Source: Rhytidiadelphus loreus
Lineage: Eukaryota > Streptophyta > Bryopsida > Hypnales > Hylocomiaceae
Direction: 5' to 3'
DNA length: 64,000 bases
NCBI GenBank assembly: GCA_947034895.1
Contig: OX344765.1
Location: forward strand, 31,129,001-31,193,000
Shown here: positions 1-10,035 of the stretch, piece after piece
Numbering within the stretch: the stretch's first letter is position 1
Layout: each line of letters begins with the position of its first letter
The notes under the pieces: generated by a model
What the model saw: only the letters and a program-made list of their open reading frames with translations
Database searches by the model: none
Told to the model about the DNA's origin: nothing
Program-made: the position numbers and the translations under genes

Positions 1-12
1 CTTTTTCATTAG

Positions 13-1268
13 TTTAGGATAGTGAGAATATCAAAGCCATTTGATGTAGAGGGCCTTGAAACGGCAATTGCATTCATTGTGGCAAAGTTGTTGAATAATA
101 AGGATGCACACACAAATGGGTGTGAAGTCACCAAAAAAGGGTACACTAAATTCACATTTAAAACAATTAGCAATTCAAATGAAAATGATTCATTTGGTTC
201 TTCATTGATTCTCTTTCATTTTTGGGTGTTATAGTAACGTAGGGGGGCCTCAATTGTTATGTAGCCTATTCAAATTTAATCTTCTTGCATTGCTAATGAT
301 TAGTTATTTGGCTCCTTACAGGCTTAATGGCAGGTGTTCAATTTAGCAAGTGCTCAGAGGAAGTCATAATTATTCTCGACCATGAATATTTCCGGTAAAA
401 ATTTGTTTAGTTTGCGTTTGACTTCCTTATTGTCATCCACTTGTATTGTAGACAATGTCTTTTTAATAGGTGGGAGAATCACCATGACAATGATTATTCT
501 ATTGGAATTGATTTGTGATCTTTGAAATAGGATTAAGGACTTTTGGAAAGGCTACAAATTGTATTGCTTTGCTCATTATGACCAATGCAATGAGTCCAAA
601 GGCCATTTCCAAGCCAGCAAAATGGGTGAGTAAAATATTGCCCTTCATTTTGTATAGGTGATTTGAATCCTTGAATAATGAAATGAACATGTATTAATGA
701 ACATTTCTAGTTGGATAGTTAGTGGTGGACATTTCATCTCAATATTAGTGCTTATTTGCTGTAGGACGAGTGATGTGTTTGATACAAAACATACGCAATA
801 TTGTTTGGGGAGCCAAATTTGATGAGGCCATTAGGGAGGGGTGGGCCATGATGGAAGAATATGTGTGGGTTCGGCAAGGAAAAGATTGCACAAACCTCAG
901 GTTCGGTTGTTCTAATATAGAACTTGTATTATAAGATTATATGCTAAAAATACCCATATGTAGTTGTTATGTTTTAATATTCATTGATATGGGGGGCCGG
1001 GAGATGCAGGGCTTTATTAGAAGAATTTGAGGATGTCGAGAAACTTTTCGAGTCTGAGAATGGATGCTTGTTGTTACAACTCATTAAGGTTAGTGCAATA
1101 CCACAACACGAGTTAATATACTTGCTAGGTTAGTATTGTTTGTACCCCATTCTGTGAATATCATATGTACTAATGACAATTCCACCTTAGGATGATGAGC
1201 ACGGGACGGAACGCGCATTTACACAATCTCTGAGCGTTCAAATCAACACCACGGATATCTTTGAGTAG
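13..1268 (+). CDS. 3' part of an unrecognised multi-exon gene (5' end outside window)
   Basis: Six exons read as one continuous frame: about 13/22-121, 322-394, 531-625, 765-900, 1010-1088 and 1191-1268, ending in TAG at 1266-1268. All introns have GT-AG borders and the phases match at each junction (for example AAATG-G|GTGAGT at 625 and CTGTAG|GA at 765). About 170 residues are visible. They include an acidic and aromatic stretch (DHEYFR-IKDFWKGYKLYCF), an EEYVWVRQGKDCTNLR segment and an ELL/EEFEDVEKLFE helix-like stretch. The protein is hydrophilic, with no signal peptide or membrane segment. I do not recognise the family. The clean phasing over six exons argues for a real, probably functional gene, but transcription is unproven and the first exon's acceptor (near 12-22) is uncertain. 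Confidence 0.5.
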
Positions 1269-2580
1269 ACCAATAATAGGTTAAACCAAGCTCGCGCAAA
1301 CTTGGACAACCTTGTGCCACGGGCAAATCGTTCGTGACTAGAGACATTGTTGTGGTGCATCAAACGGCAGCCTTGTACCATGGCATAAGACCCTATTTTG
1401 ATTTTTGAGTTGGAATCATAAAAAGAAATAAGTTATTTATGAAGATAATAGTACTAAAGTCATGCTAGACATGTGAAATAGCAATGTGCTTGACAAAGAA
1501 CTTCATTTTACATTTCTATACTATGATTTTGCTAAACAATGCATGGATTGTTTATCTCAGATGGATGATCATATTTTGCTAAACAGTCCATGGTATATGA
1601 ATGTTTAATTGATTAGTGCCCAATACTTTAATGGTTTACATATGTGACCCCTCCCAAAAAATATATACCCATAAATGTGACCCCCCCAATAAAATATATA
1701 CCCATAAATGTTGTGGCTTGTTATTCTTGGTTCACAAGTTTGAAATCCCCAAATATTGAAAATGTACAAATGTATGCCCTTGATTTAATCCCTTTGTTTG
1801 TAAATATGATGGCTACACTTTTAATTAATATGAAACAAGTTTTATTGTTTGGATACCTATGAATGTACAGATAAATAAAATTTGAACAAAACCATGAAAT
1901 CAGCTGGGAAATAGCTATGACAATTAATTGTGACAATTAGTTCCCAGCTACACCTTCACGGTGCTTGATGAAGCACATGATGAAAGTTATATGGGAGCTC
2001 ATGCTGTCACACCCAATCCTTATGAGATATTTGAACAACCATCTTACTACACCTATCCTATGCATTGTATAATTGATTATATTGAGTTTTGTTCTCTCAC
2101 GCAATTTATAATGTGTCAATCACACTTGACCATAAATGAATAAAAGGTATTTATTCCTCAATTCCCAAACCCCTTCTTTTGGAGCTCTCCGAAAGTGGTC
2201 TACATTGATCAAGAATCCCACATTCTTCATAGTTGGATCTTGTTTTACAATGGATTCACCATACAAATTCAAACTAAACATAATAGAGATTGCATTGGAA
2301 AATAAAACGCAACCATGTGAATCATGGATGGTAAATTTCTTATGTTTGATTATTTTCTTATTGAAATTGCAGAAGTGATGTTAGGGTGGGAATCCTCTTT
2401 TTGCATGTCAAATCTAATAAGTTGCAACAATAATTAATAAAATGGCTAAAGATGCATAACCCAAATTTTTAAATAAAAGATGAAAAGGTGCAATACATTT
2501 TTATGAAGTGCATTGGTAACTAAAATTTATGTCCACAATTTTGTGTAAGAGAACTTCAAAGTGAAAGTCTTAGAGGTTCA
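1269..2580. other. AT-rich spacer without a recognisable gene
   Basis: Only short frames are open here and none resembles a known protein. A direct repeat of about 25 bp (a 'gtgacccc...aaaatatataccca' phrase) occurs at about 1642-1670 and 1677-1703. Nothing else stands out. Confidence 0.5.
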
Positions 2581-2596
2581 GAAATTCAAAATCCCG

Positions 2597-2895
2597 CCCT
2601 GTACCCGCAGTCGCCCACCCGCGGTCGCCCCACTGTAGGGGTCCAGAAATTACTCTGTGGTGCCCCACACGCGGTCGCCCATCCCTAGTAGCCCCAGACC
2701 CGCAGTCGCCCTACCCGCAGTCGCGCAGGACCCCAGTACTTCTATGGCCATCGACCCGCGGTCGCCCATCCCCAGTAGCCCCAAACCCGCAGTCGCCCTA
2801 CCCGCAGTCGGCCCCTTAGACCCGCAGTCGTCCTACCCGCGGTCGCTCTCAGACCTGCACGCGCCCCTTCCCGCACGCGCCCCAGGGCGATTGCG
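2597..2895 (+). repeat. GC-rich minisatellite-like array 1 (CCCGC[A/G]GTCGCCC unit)
   Basis: A degenerate 12-14 bp unit, consensus 'ACCCGC(A/G)GTCGCCC', recurs with short variable spacers over about 300 bp. The array is far more GC-rich than its surroundings. The same unit in the same orientation recurs at 5293-5462 and 9505-9870. The long frames through it are proline/arginine-rich and look like by-products of the repeat. Confidence 0.8.
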
Positions 2896-3070
2896 GGTTA
2901 ATTAGCTGTCTCCCCACCCGACTTCGCCACTTTCCCTTCTTGCTGCGTACTGCCTTTCACCTACTTTACAGTGGCTGATTGCGTGCCCGGGAGCTTGGGT
3001 TTTGAGTTTCACTTACATGTGGCTCATGTTCTTGATTTTACTCCATCACTTACTAATCGCTAGATAATAC

Positions 3071-3164
3071 TTTGCGGTTTAGGGTTAAGTTTAGCTAAAT
3101 AATACTTTGCGGTTTAGGGTTAAGTTTAGCTAAATAATACTTTGCGGTTTAGGGTTAAGTTTAG
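3071..3164 (+). repeat. Three tandem 35-bp copies containing a telo-box
   Basis: The 35-bp unit, which begins TTTGCGGTTTAGGGTTAAG, starts at 3071, 3106 and 3141 (the last copy is partial). Copies are essentially identical. Each contains GGTTTAGGGTT, the reverse complement of the plant telo-box AACCCTAAA, an element common near transcription starts of plant genes. The array lies about 30-125 bp upstream of the ATG at 3197, so it may be part of that ORF's promoter or leader. Confidence 0.75.
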
Positions 3165-3196
3165 ATTCCTTGCCCCAAATCTCAAGAGCATCTCCA

Positions 3197-3700
3197 ATGG
3201 CGGACCACAAGAAGAAGACCAAGGCAAAAGGAGCCATGCACCCTAGGCAACGACGCATCCTTTTGGACCCAGCGTGTGTGGCCTACCGAGGTTGGGATCG
3301 AATTACGGGCCATTGGACCGCCAAGACTTGTAAGTCCTTCGTGGGGTGGTGCCACATCGACAAGTTATTCCCCTATCATCGGCACTACACGAATCGGCGC
3401 AACAATACGGCCAATTTGCATCCATGCCGTAATGATGCATTTGTGCAACGTTGTATCGAAATTTATCGATACTTGTATGGCACATATTCAGTGCCCAGGA
3501 GCGAAGTCCCGTATTTCATATGTGCAATGGTGTATGCGGAACTCATTTTGTTTCGAAGCGTGGATTGGAGTTCAATCAAGGGAGTGAAGCATGCTCGCCT
3601 TCCACCGACAAAAGACATCCCAAGGGCGGCTCTATTTGCCAATCCACGTGAAGGGCTAGGCCAGAAGAAAAACTTGAAGGAGGGAGCGCCCGATGAGTAG
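3197..3700 (+). CDS. Unrecognised ORF, N-terminal half of a TAG-interrupted reading frame
   Basis: The first ATG is at 3197 (start MADHKKKTKAKG, a lysine-rich N-terminus). The 167-residue product carries scattered Cys and His (WCHIDKLFPYHRHY, HPCRNDAFVQRC) and a hydrophobic helix-like stretch (VPYFICAMVYAELILF), and ends PDE-TAG at 3700. The frame stays open directly after the stop (FHWMSFDSSSGEED) for another 1.1 kb, so this is probably the first half of a longer protein. It sits between GC-rich repeat arrays 1 and 2 and upstream of a hAT transposase, so it may be a transposon-carried ORF. I recognise no family. Confidence 0.5.
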   Translation: MADHKKKTKAKGAMHPRQRRILLDPACVAYRGWDRITGHWTAKTCKSFVGWCHIDKLFPYHRHYTNRRNNTANLHPCRNDAFVQRCIEIYRYLYGTYSVPRSEVPYFICAMVYAELILFRSVDWSSIKGVKHARLPPTKDIPRAALFANPREGLGQKKNLKEGAPDE

Positions 3701-3709
3701 TTTCATTGG

Positions 3710-4804
3710 ATGTCATTTGATTCATCTTCGGGAGAGGAAGACAACCTTGGTGAAGACCCTCCAATGCAGCCCCAAAACATGGCGATGGTGGCTTCTACTT
3801 CACAAAATTTACCTCCCCCGAGAATGGAAGAAGAGGGTGAACCAGCTAGGCAACCACAAAATCTTGATATTTTGCCTCTTGCTATGGTGAATCCGATTAC
3901 AGTCCCTCGCACTGAAGAAGACGAAGTTTTGCAGTATGTGCTTGGATGCATGCAAGAAGCAGAAGATGATGTTTTTTGGACAGAGATGGAAACAGAAGAA
4001 GATGTGAAGCCTTCTTTGTTCCAATTGGATTGTGTTGATGACATGTACCGAAGTGAGGAATTTGTTGAAGATGGAACTGTCCCTGACACAGTAATGTTGG
4101 ACACCAAAGTTGTTTACAAAACTCAACTCAAGAAGCTTCTAAATGGGTTGGATGAAAAGCATCTAGAATGTGAGAAGCTTCGCAATCAAGAAACGCAAAC
4201 TTTGAGTGGAGATATTGTAAATAGGTTACGTGCTGAACTTGAAAGTCGGCAAGTTCTTTTGTCAACGCAAATAACAAAGATTTTAGACTTGGAAGCATTT
4301 TACCTTAGATTCTCTTCTCGGCATGCTGGAGGATCTAGTTCTTCTAGCAATGAGTTTGCGAAAGAACGGCTTGCCAAAATTATGGAAGCATGCAAGCTGG
4401 AGGAAGATCAGATAGACTTGGAGAAGCAAGGGGTGGAAGAAGCACGATCAAGATTAAATTCCTTGAAAGCATTAAAGGACAAAGCCCCCCTTGACCGTGT
4501 TGCAGAAATGTGTGGTTGGAAAGACGTGGCTACTAAACAAGCATTGTCTCTTACGGAAGTAGTTGACTTGAAAAAGAAGCTTGGGGTTTCTTTGTCATTG
4601 GATCCAAAATTGGAAGAACATCGGGATGCACTGAAGGCGCTTTTGAAGTTCCAAAAATCATACAAGCAATTTTGGTTGGAAAAGAAGTTGGTGAAGGATG
4701 ACCGATACCTTAGGAATTTGCAGTTGGAAGGTAGGAAAGTCTTGTATGAGATGGAACGTGAGGCTCATGACCGCAAAGAAAAGGCCAAAATGGATGTTGA
4801 ATGA
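3710..4804 (+). CDS. Acidic coiled-coil protein, unrecognised, in frame with the preceding ORF
   Basis: The frame runs from ATG 3710 to TGA at 4802-4804, 364 residues. It begins with an acidic, serine-rich segment (SFDSSSGEEDN), then an acidic low-complexity region, then two helical, heptad-rich stretches at about residues 135-195 and 215-360 (LEKQGVEEARSRLNSLKALK, LEGRKVLYEMEREAHDRKEK) that look like coiled coils. There is no catalytic motif. It is in the same frame as the ORF ending at 3700, with only TAG and nine bases between them, so the two were probably one protein of about 535 residues. It may be an accessory protein of the transposon-like block. Confidence 0.5.
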   Translation: MSFDSSSGEEDNLGEDPPMQPQNMAMVASTSQNLPPPRMEEEGEPARQPQNLDILPLAMVNPITVPRTEEDEVLQYVLGCMQEAEDDVFWTEMETEEDVKPSLFQLDCVDDMYRSEEFVEDGTVPDTVMLDTKVVYKTQLKKLLNGLDEKHLECEKLRNQETQTLSGDIVNRLRAELESRQVLLSTQITKILDLEAFYLRFSSRHAGGSSSSSNEFAKERLAKIMEACKLEEDQIDLEKQGVEEARSRLNSLKALKDKAPLDRVAEMCGWKDVATKQALSLTEVVDLKKKLGVSLSLDPKLEEHRDALKALLKFQKSYKQFWLEKKLVKDDRYLRNLQLEGRKVLYEMEREAHDRKEKAKMDVE

Positions 4805-5292
4805 TTTTCATTTTTAGCACATTTTTGAGGACTATGTATATTCCATCTTATGTATATATAAAAGGATATTATCCATTTTGAACATTTTAATGCAAGCACA
4901 TTGAATTCTATGTAGTTCCTTGACAAGAGTACATAAATATAGATATGAATTTTTGGTTATTTATGTTTGCAATGTTGTGAATACTTGAATATTCTAGGAA
5001 TTTTGGCAGGAAAATGACCTTGGGAGTTCGGACTTTCGGAATTAAAAGAGAATTAAAAAGAAAAGGAAAATTCAAAACTTGCCGGATTGGAAAAGAACTT
5101 GTTATTGAAGTTCAGAGCAATTGTCACGGCTAGGGTGAATTGACCTACTCATTGCCACTCCAGGGCAAACACTAGAATTTTTTATTTTCAAGGCTTATTT
5201 TTTTAGTGGAAATTCTGAATTCATAGTTTCAATTATAGGCCCCAAATTACCCTAGGGGATGTAAGAATTATCCAAACAAATGGCAGTTGCCC
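4805..5292. other. Spacer with a diverged copy of the 15.5-kb MITE's left half
   Basis: Positions about 5128-5260 resemble the left half of the MITE at 15,500: both have GGGTGAA(C/T)TGACCTACTC, then AATTTTTTATTTTC, then a shared 'ggccccaa' phrase. No matching inverted right end was found, so this is a partial or solo relic. The rest holds no gene. Confidence 0.5.
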
Positions 5293-5462
5293 GTTCCTGG
5301 ACCCGCAGTCGCCCATTACTGGACCCGTGGCGCCCACTTCTGGACCCGCAGTCGTCCACTTCTGGACCCACTGTCGCCCAATCTTGGACCCGCAGTCGCC
5401 CATCACCTGACTGATTTCAGGTTTTTGGACCCGCATTCTCTCATGGGGCGACCGCGGGTCCA
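5293..5462 (+). repeat. GC-rich minisatellite-like array 2
   Basis: The unit 'TGGACCCGCAGTCGCCCA' and variants recur about six times. At 5445-5462 the unit occurs once in inverted orientation (GGGGCGACCGCGGGTCC), so the transcript could fold back. The array precedes the hAT transposase by about 250 bp. Confidence 0.75.
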
Positions 5463-5710
5463 AGGAGTTTTCTTGTATAAAGTTCTAGGGGTACCCCTTG
5501 TTTTATCACCTTGGCTCCGTTGATAAAACTCTTGTCTTGGACCTTCGAAAGAGGCTTCATGCGGACGTTTAACTTCTTCGGAGGGCAACAACCGTGTTTA
5601 GAAGGGTTTACAAGACCACTCTAAGCGGGTTGCTTTGTCATTACATCTTCCATAGTATTAGTGTGATTATTGTAGTCATTTTCTTTGAAGACCCAGTGTT
5701 GATCTACTAC

Positions 5711-8700
5711 ATGGCTGGACAAGGTGTTGGGAGGGGGGGGACCATGAATGATACGCGGAGGTCCACAAAGGATTGGGACCCTTGGCTAGTACCGTGTACC
5801 CCAATTGATAATTCCCCCCATGCTCGAAAATGCGTGTTTTGTGGGTGGAGCAAAGCATTTGTACGAAAGAGAGCATTGATTCACTTTGGCTATGGCGGCT
5901 CGACTACATCGGAGCGTTGTAAGGAGATCCCTAGAATTGTACGAGAAAAGTTTCGGACTGGCGAGGGGCAAGTTCCAAGGTCCATGAGTTACGAAGAGAT
6001 GTATGATGCACCGACTAGACATGATGCACCAATTCATGTTGCAGAGTCTATCGTCGCAAATGCGTTGGATGTCGAAGAAGAAGGGTCTCTCAATCCCTTT
6101 GAATCAAATGCAAGACCAAATCCTACGCCTGATTCAGTAGATTCTACTGGAACAACGCTTGAGAGAAGGAGGAACATGCCATCTGTTTCTCGGCAAAGAA
6201 GCATGGATGAATCATTACAGACGGGTCGCAGACAAGAGTTGGATAGGTTGTGGGCTTCTTTCTTTTACGAGGCGAACATTTCATTTAATGTTGTGCGCCA
6301 CCCGGCCTTCGTGAATGCTGTTAAACAAACTGCAGCAGCTGGATTTGTGTACCAACCGCCACCGTATAATGCGATTCGCACGAAAATGATAGATGTTAAG
6401 AAGGCATCGGTTGAAGCCATGGTCTCGGAGCGGACGAGGGTTTCAATAAGTCAGTATGGAACGACAATTTGTTCAGATGGTTGGTCCGATACTAATTCGC
6501 GGCCATTACTAAATATGATGTTGGTGTGTCCCGCCGGGGATGTCTTTTTGGGATCAGTGGATAGTACTGGGAAAAAGAAGGATATATCTTACACGACTGA
6601 GACGATGGCACGATACATTGAGGAAGTTGGGCCTACCAACGTTGTGCAATTGTGTACGGACAATGCTGCAGTCATGACGGGGGCGATGGCAAGGTTGGAA
6701 GAAAGGTACCCTCACATTTATAGGCAGGGTTGTGCGGCACACATTTTGAACTTACTCTTACAAGACTGGGAAAGGATCAGAGAGTAAAGGAGTTGGTAAA
6801 AAAGGCTTCATCAATTGTGAAGTTCATCAAGAAATACCAACATACTTTGGCGTTGTTTCGGAGATTTTCACCAAACAAAGTGTTGAGACTTCCAAGCAAA
6901 ACACGTTTTGCCACAAATTTCTTGATGATTGATCGTTTGGTAGACTGCAAGCAAGCAGTGCACAACGTGATACTGGATGAGACATACATGACGTTCGAGT
7001 TGAGTTTGCAAAACCGCAGAAATGGACATTTCATTATGGGCAAGGCCAAACCTGCAAGGCAAGATATCCGTTCAGAAGAGTTCTGGGTTCAGTGCGACAA
7101 TTTCCTCCATATGGTAGAGCCCGTGCTGCTTTGTCTTCGTCATTTTGATGGAAAAGTCTCGGCAATGCCGAAAGCTTTAGTAATGATGACAGCCTTGAAG
7201 GAGCACATTTATTCTCTCAAGAATGCTCCATTTTTCCTTGATCCAGTGGTGGCAACACGATATGAGAAACAATTTGATGCTCGTTGGAAGTTGATGATTA
7301 CTGACCTACACTATGCGGGGGCACTACTAAATCCATACTTGAGTGACGTGGACGCTATTCATAACAATGGCTACGCGAAGGGAGCTTTGAATCGAGTCAT
7401 ACGAAAACTGAGCGTACCATTGAACGTGTCAGTGGTGGAGGCAATGCAGGAGCTAACTCAATTTGAAGAGAAGACAGGTGCATTCGATCCTTTACATGAG
7501 GCTCCCGATATCATTGAATGTCAATTATTGCCTCATCAATGGTGGAATCGTGTGGGGGGCAATGCTCTTCCAAAAATTGCAAAGCGAATTCTCGGTTTGA
7601 CGTGCTCTGCATCTTCGTGTGAAAGGAATTGGAGCATGTATTCCTTTGTGCACAATAAAGTGCGAAACCGCTTGGCCACGACAAAGGCAGAGACATTGGT
7701 GTATATCTACGCGAACAGCAAACTTGAACGTCAAAAACGTGGACACAACCCAGCCATTTTTTACGACCAGATGCTTGCAGATGGAGACGATGAGGACGAG
7801 CATGATGGGCCTTTGTCTTCAGGGGAAGAAGACGATGTTGTTCCAAATTTTATGAGAGAACGCGAGAACCGCAGGGATGAAGAGGATCGGTTGCGCAACA
7901 ATCCTTGGAATGCAATGGTTAGGCCGCCACATAGTCCTCCACGACCAATATATGGGAATACATTTGATTTTAGTGACGATGGGTATGTTTCTCCGGGAAA
8001 TTCACCTGTACGTAGTCCACCGCAGAACGTCGTGCACAATATGGATGCAATTTCGCCGGCACATGCATCACTGAGGAGGGAAAGCACCTCCGACAACAAC
8101 GACGAAGGCGTACCTATTCCCATGGCACCCGTAGAGGAAGAAGCTAGATCTCCAATATCAACTAGTTCGCCTCCAAATATGGCCCGCAATTTAAGAAGCA
8201 GTGCACAAGTTCCAATGAGAAGCGAACATGAAGAAGAGGCCATCGAAGTCAATGAAGTTGTACACGAGGGAATACCAAATCCCGTTGTATTGAACGCATC
8301 TACCCTCGGAACAACTATTACTATAGATGATGATGATGATGTGCCATTGGCATATGTTATGAATCGAAGTCGGAATGTGCCGTTGAATCCAGAGACGACT
8401 ACAAATGTGGCAACAGTGAGGAGGTCTATCCCAACCCTTCCAACAAGGCCACCGGTGCGTAGAGGTGCTCTACGTACGATTGATGAAGAGGTTCACGGCT
8501 CAGCTCCACAACCCACTCAACCTTCATCCGTGTCATCATTAGGAATCATCATTAGGAATCCAGGGGCGCAACAGTAGAGGCCAGAAAAGGCGTATTAGGA
8601 GGGTTGACGAGAGGGGACCTCGAAACCCTAAACGACCCACTCAAATTGTCCAACGGTGTACCATTAGAGCGGGATGTTCCACCCAGAATGTTGGACAATC

Positions 8701-8983
8701 AAGTAGAGGAGGGCGACACCCTGTATCCAACATGGATGGAACTACGGATGCGTTGAGGCTCACGAAACGACTTGTGCAAATTGAAGGGTTCAGTGGTGTA
8801 GATACAGAAGTTCGAAATCTGAACTCAGAGGTAGAGCGTGAGGTACAAATCGAAGTAGTAACAAGGGAAGATGATGAAATCGAAAGCTTGGGCGACAACA
8901 GGAGCAACGAAGAGTCTTACGAAGATACAGACCCTAATGCTGATGAGGTGCCGAGCGATTCCACATTCACGCCTGGTGACTAG
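5711..8983 (+). pseudogene. hAT-family transposase (BED finger, DUF659, hAT dimerisation domain), frame-disrupted
   Basis: From ATG 5711 the protein shows a BED-like zinc finger (C41-x2-C44, H58, C70), a DUF659-type segment (ICSDGWSDTNSRPLLNMML, then VVQLCTDNAAVM and CAAHILNLLLQDW) and, near the C-terminus, the hAT dimerisation region (SASSCERNWSMYSFVHNKVRNR). hAT transposases cut and paste their own element in the nucleus. The frame breaks twice. The first part stops at 6787, while the homologous continuation KELVKKASSIVKF is in the -1 frame from about 6770. The second part stops at 8577 just after a 13-bp tandem duplication (8533-8558); downstream the original frame stays open to TAG at 8983. 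The tail is acidic and proline-rich. The gene lies between GC-rich arrays 2 and 3. Inactive as sequenced unless the first break is an assembly error. Confidence 0.85.
8533..8558 (+). repeat. 13-bp tandem duplication that shifts the transposase frame
   Basis: TCATCATTAGGAA occurs twice in direct tandem (8533-8545, 8546-8558). Thirteen is not a multiple of three. With only one copy, the upstream transposase frame would pass straight into the frame that stays open to 8983. Confidence 0.85.
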
Positions 8984-9504
8984 AGTACTAGAGAAGTAGA
9001 CAATAATTATAGTTATAGTTATAGTTATAATTATAGTTATAAGGTTTTAGCTTATATGTTAGGTAGCAAATCTTTGTAGTTCAAGCTTTGAGCCTTCATC
9101 CTGATGTGTAAGGATTTTGTAATGCTTCATCAAGTATATGAGCATATTAGAGTGAGGGACAGATTACCGGTTTTAAAATATATGTTGAGTTCTAATTGGT
9201 AGGCAGTTAGGTGATGACTGCAACGTGGTTATAAAAGTGCAATGCAAGTATGGCTACATTTGAAGTCCGCCTCAAAGCAATATCGATGACTAATTAATAT
9301 AATCGTTGTTGACATTATTATTGTGGCCTTATACTGGGTGAATTTTTGGGATTAGAGAAGTTTGTCCAATTTACATTTCATGGGCTCTATTATTTGCACT
9401 TATAAATTGTAAACCCCAATATAACGTAGCACCTAATTCTGCGCTTATAAAACACCTATGTGACGTGTTACTTCAAAGACTGAATATGCCAAACTGAAAT
9501 CCTA
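8984..9504. other. Spacer with a (TATAGT)n microsatellite
   Basis: A TATAGT/TATAAT hexamer repeat lies at about 9005-9043, just after the transposase stop. About 9330-9430 shares a few phrases (GGGTGAAT, TTTGCA, CCCCAATATA) with the MITE relatives at 5128 and 15,508, in the same orientation. No gene seen. Confidence 0.5.
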
Positions 9505-9870
9505 AACTGAACCTGCGGTCGTCCTAGAACACGCGGTCGCTGTCTGCTGCTCCGACCCGCAGTCTCCCTGTAACCCGCAGTCGCCCCTACCTGTCGGACC
9601 CGCGGTCGCCCTCAGTACCCGAAGCCGCGGTCGCCCCTTCACCCAAAGTCGCCCTAAAGCCCCTAACCCGCAGTCGCCCACTCACCCGCAGTTGCCTTCA
9701 AGCCTAAACCCGCAGTCACCTCTATTTTTTCCACCCGCGGTCGCCCCTTCACCCGAAGTCGCCCTAGCGCCCCAGACCCGCACTCGCCCCTTCACCCGTA
9801 GTCGCCTCAATTTTTCCACCCGAGGTCGCCCAAGGCAGACCTGCACGCGCCCACACCCGCAGTCGCCCAC
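9505..9870 (+). repeat. GC-rich minisatellite-like array 3
   Basis: The unit 'ACCCGC(A/G)GTCGCCC' and variants (CCCGAAGTCGCCC, CCCGCAGTTGCC) recur over about 365 bp, in the same orientation as arrays 1 and 2. Open frames through it on both strands look like by-products of the repeat. Confidence 0.8.
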
Positions 9871-10035
9871 GCTAGCTGTCCACGTCAGTTCTGAAGCCCT
9901 GTCATGTAGGCAAAATCTATTTACCATGGGGTAAAATTTTTTACCCCTCCGCGACGCGATGTCAAGTAAACTCGACACTTCGTGACACGCGACACGCGAC
10001 GTCAAACGTCATACACGACGCCTAAACCCAAAAAT

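Noticed and set aside
6760..6785. Programmed -1 frameshift in the hAT transposase
   Set aside because: No canonical X XXY YYZ slippery heptamer in the zero frame and no evident downstream pseudoknot; a simple indel is more likely.
7761..8252. 163-codon minus-strand serine-rich ORF
   Set aside because: It lies antisense to the acidic/proline-rich tail of the hAT transposase; serine-rich shadows of acidic coding strands are expected.
9682..10005. Arginine/glycine-rich ORFs through the third GC-rich array on both strands
   Set aside because: They are reading frames of a short tandem repeat without a domain.
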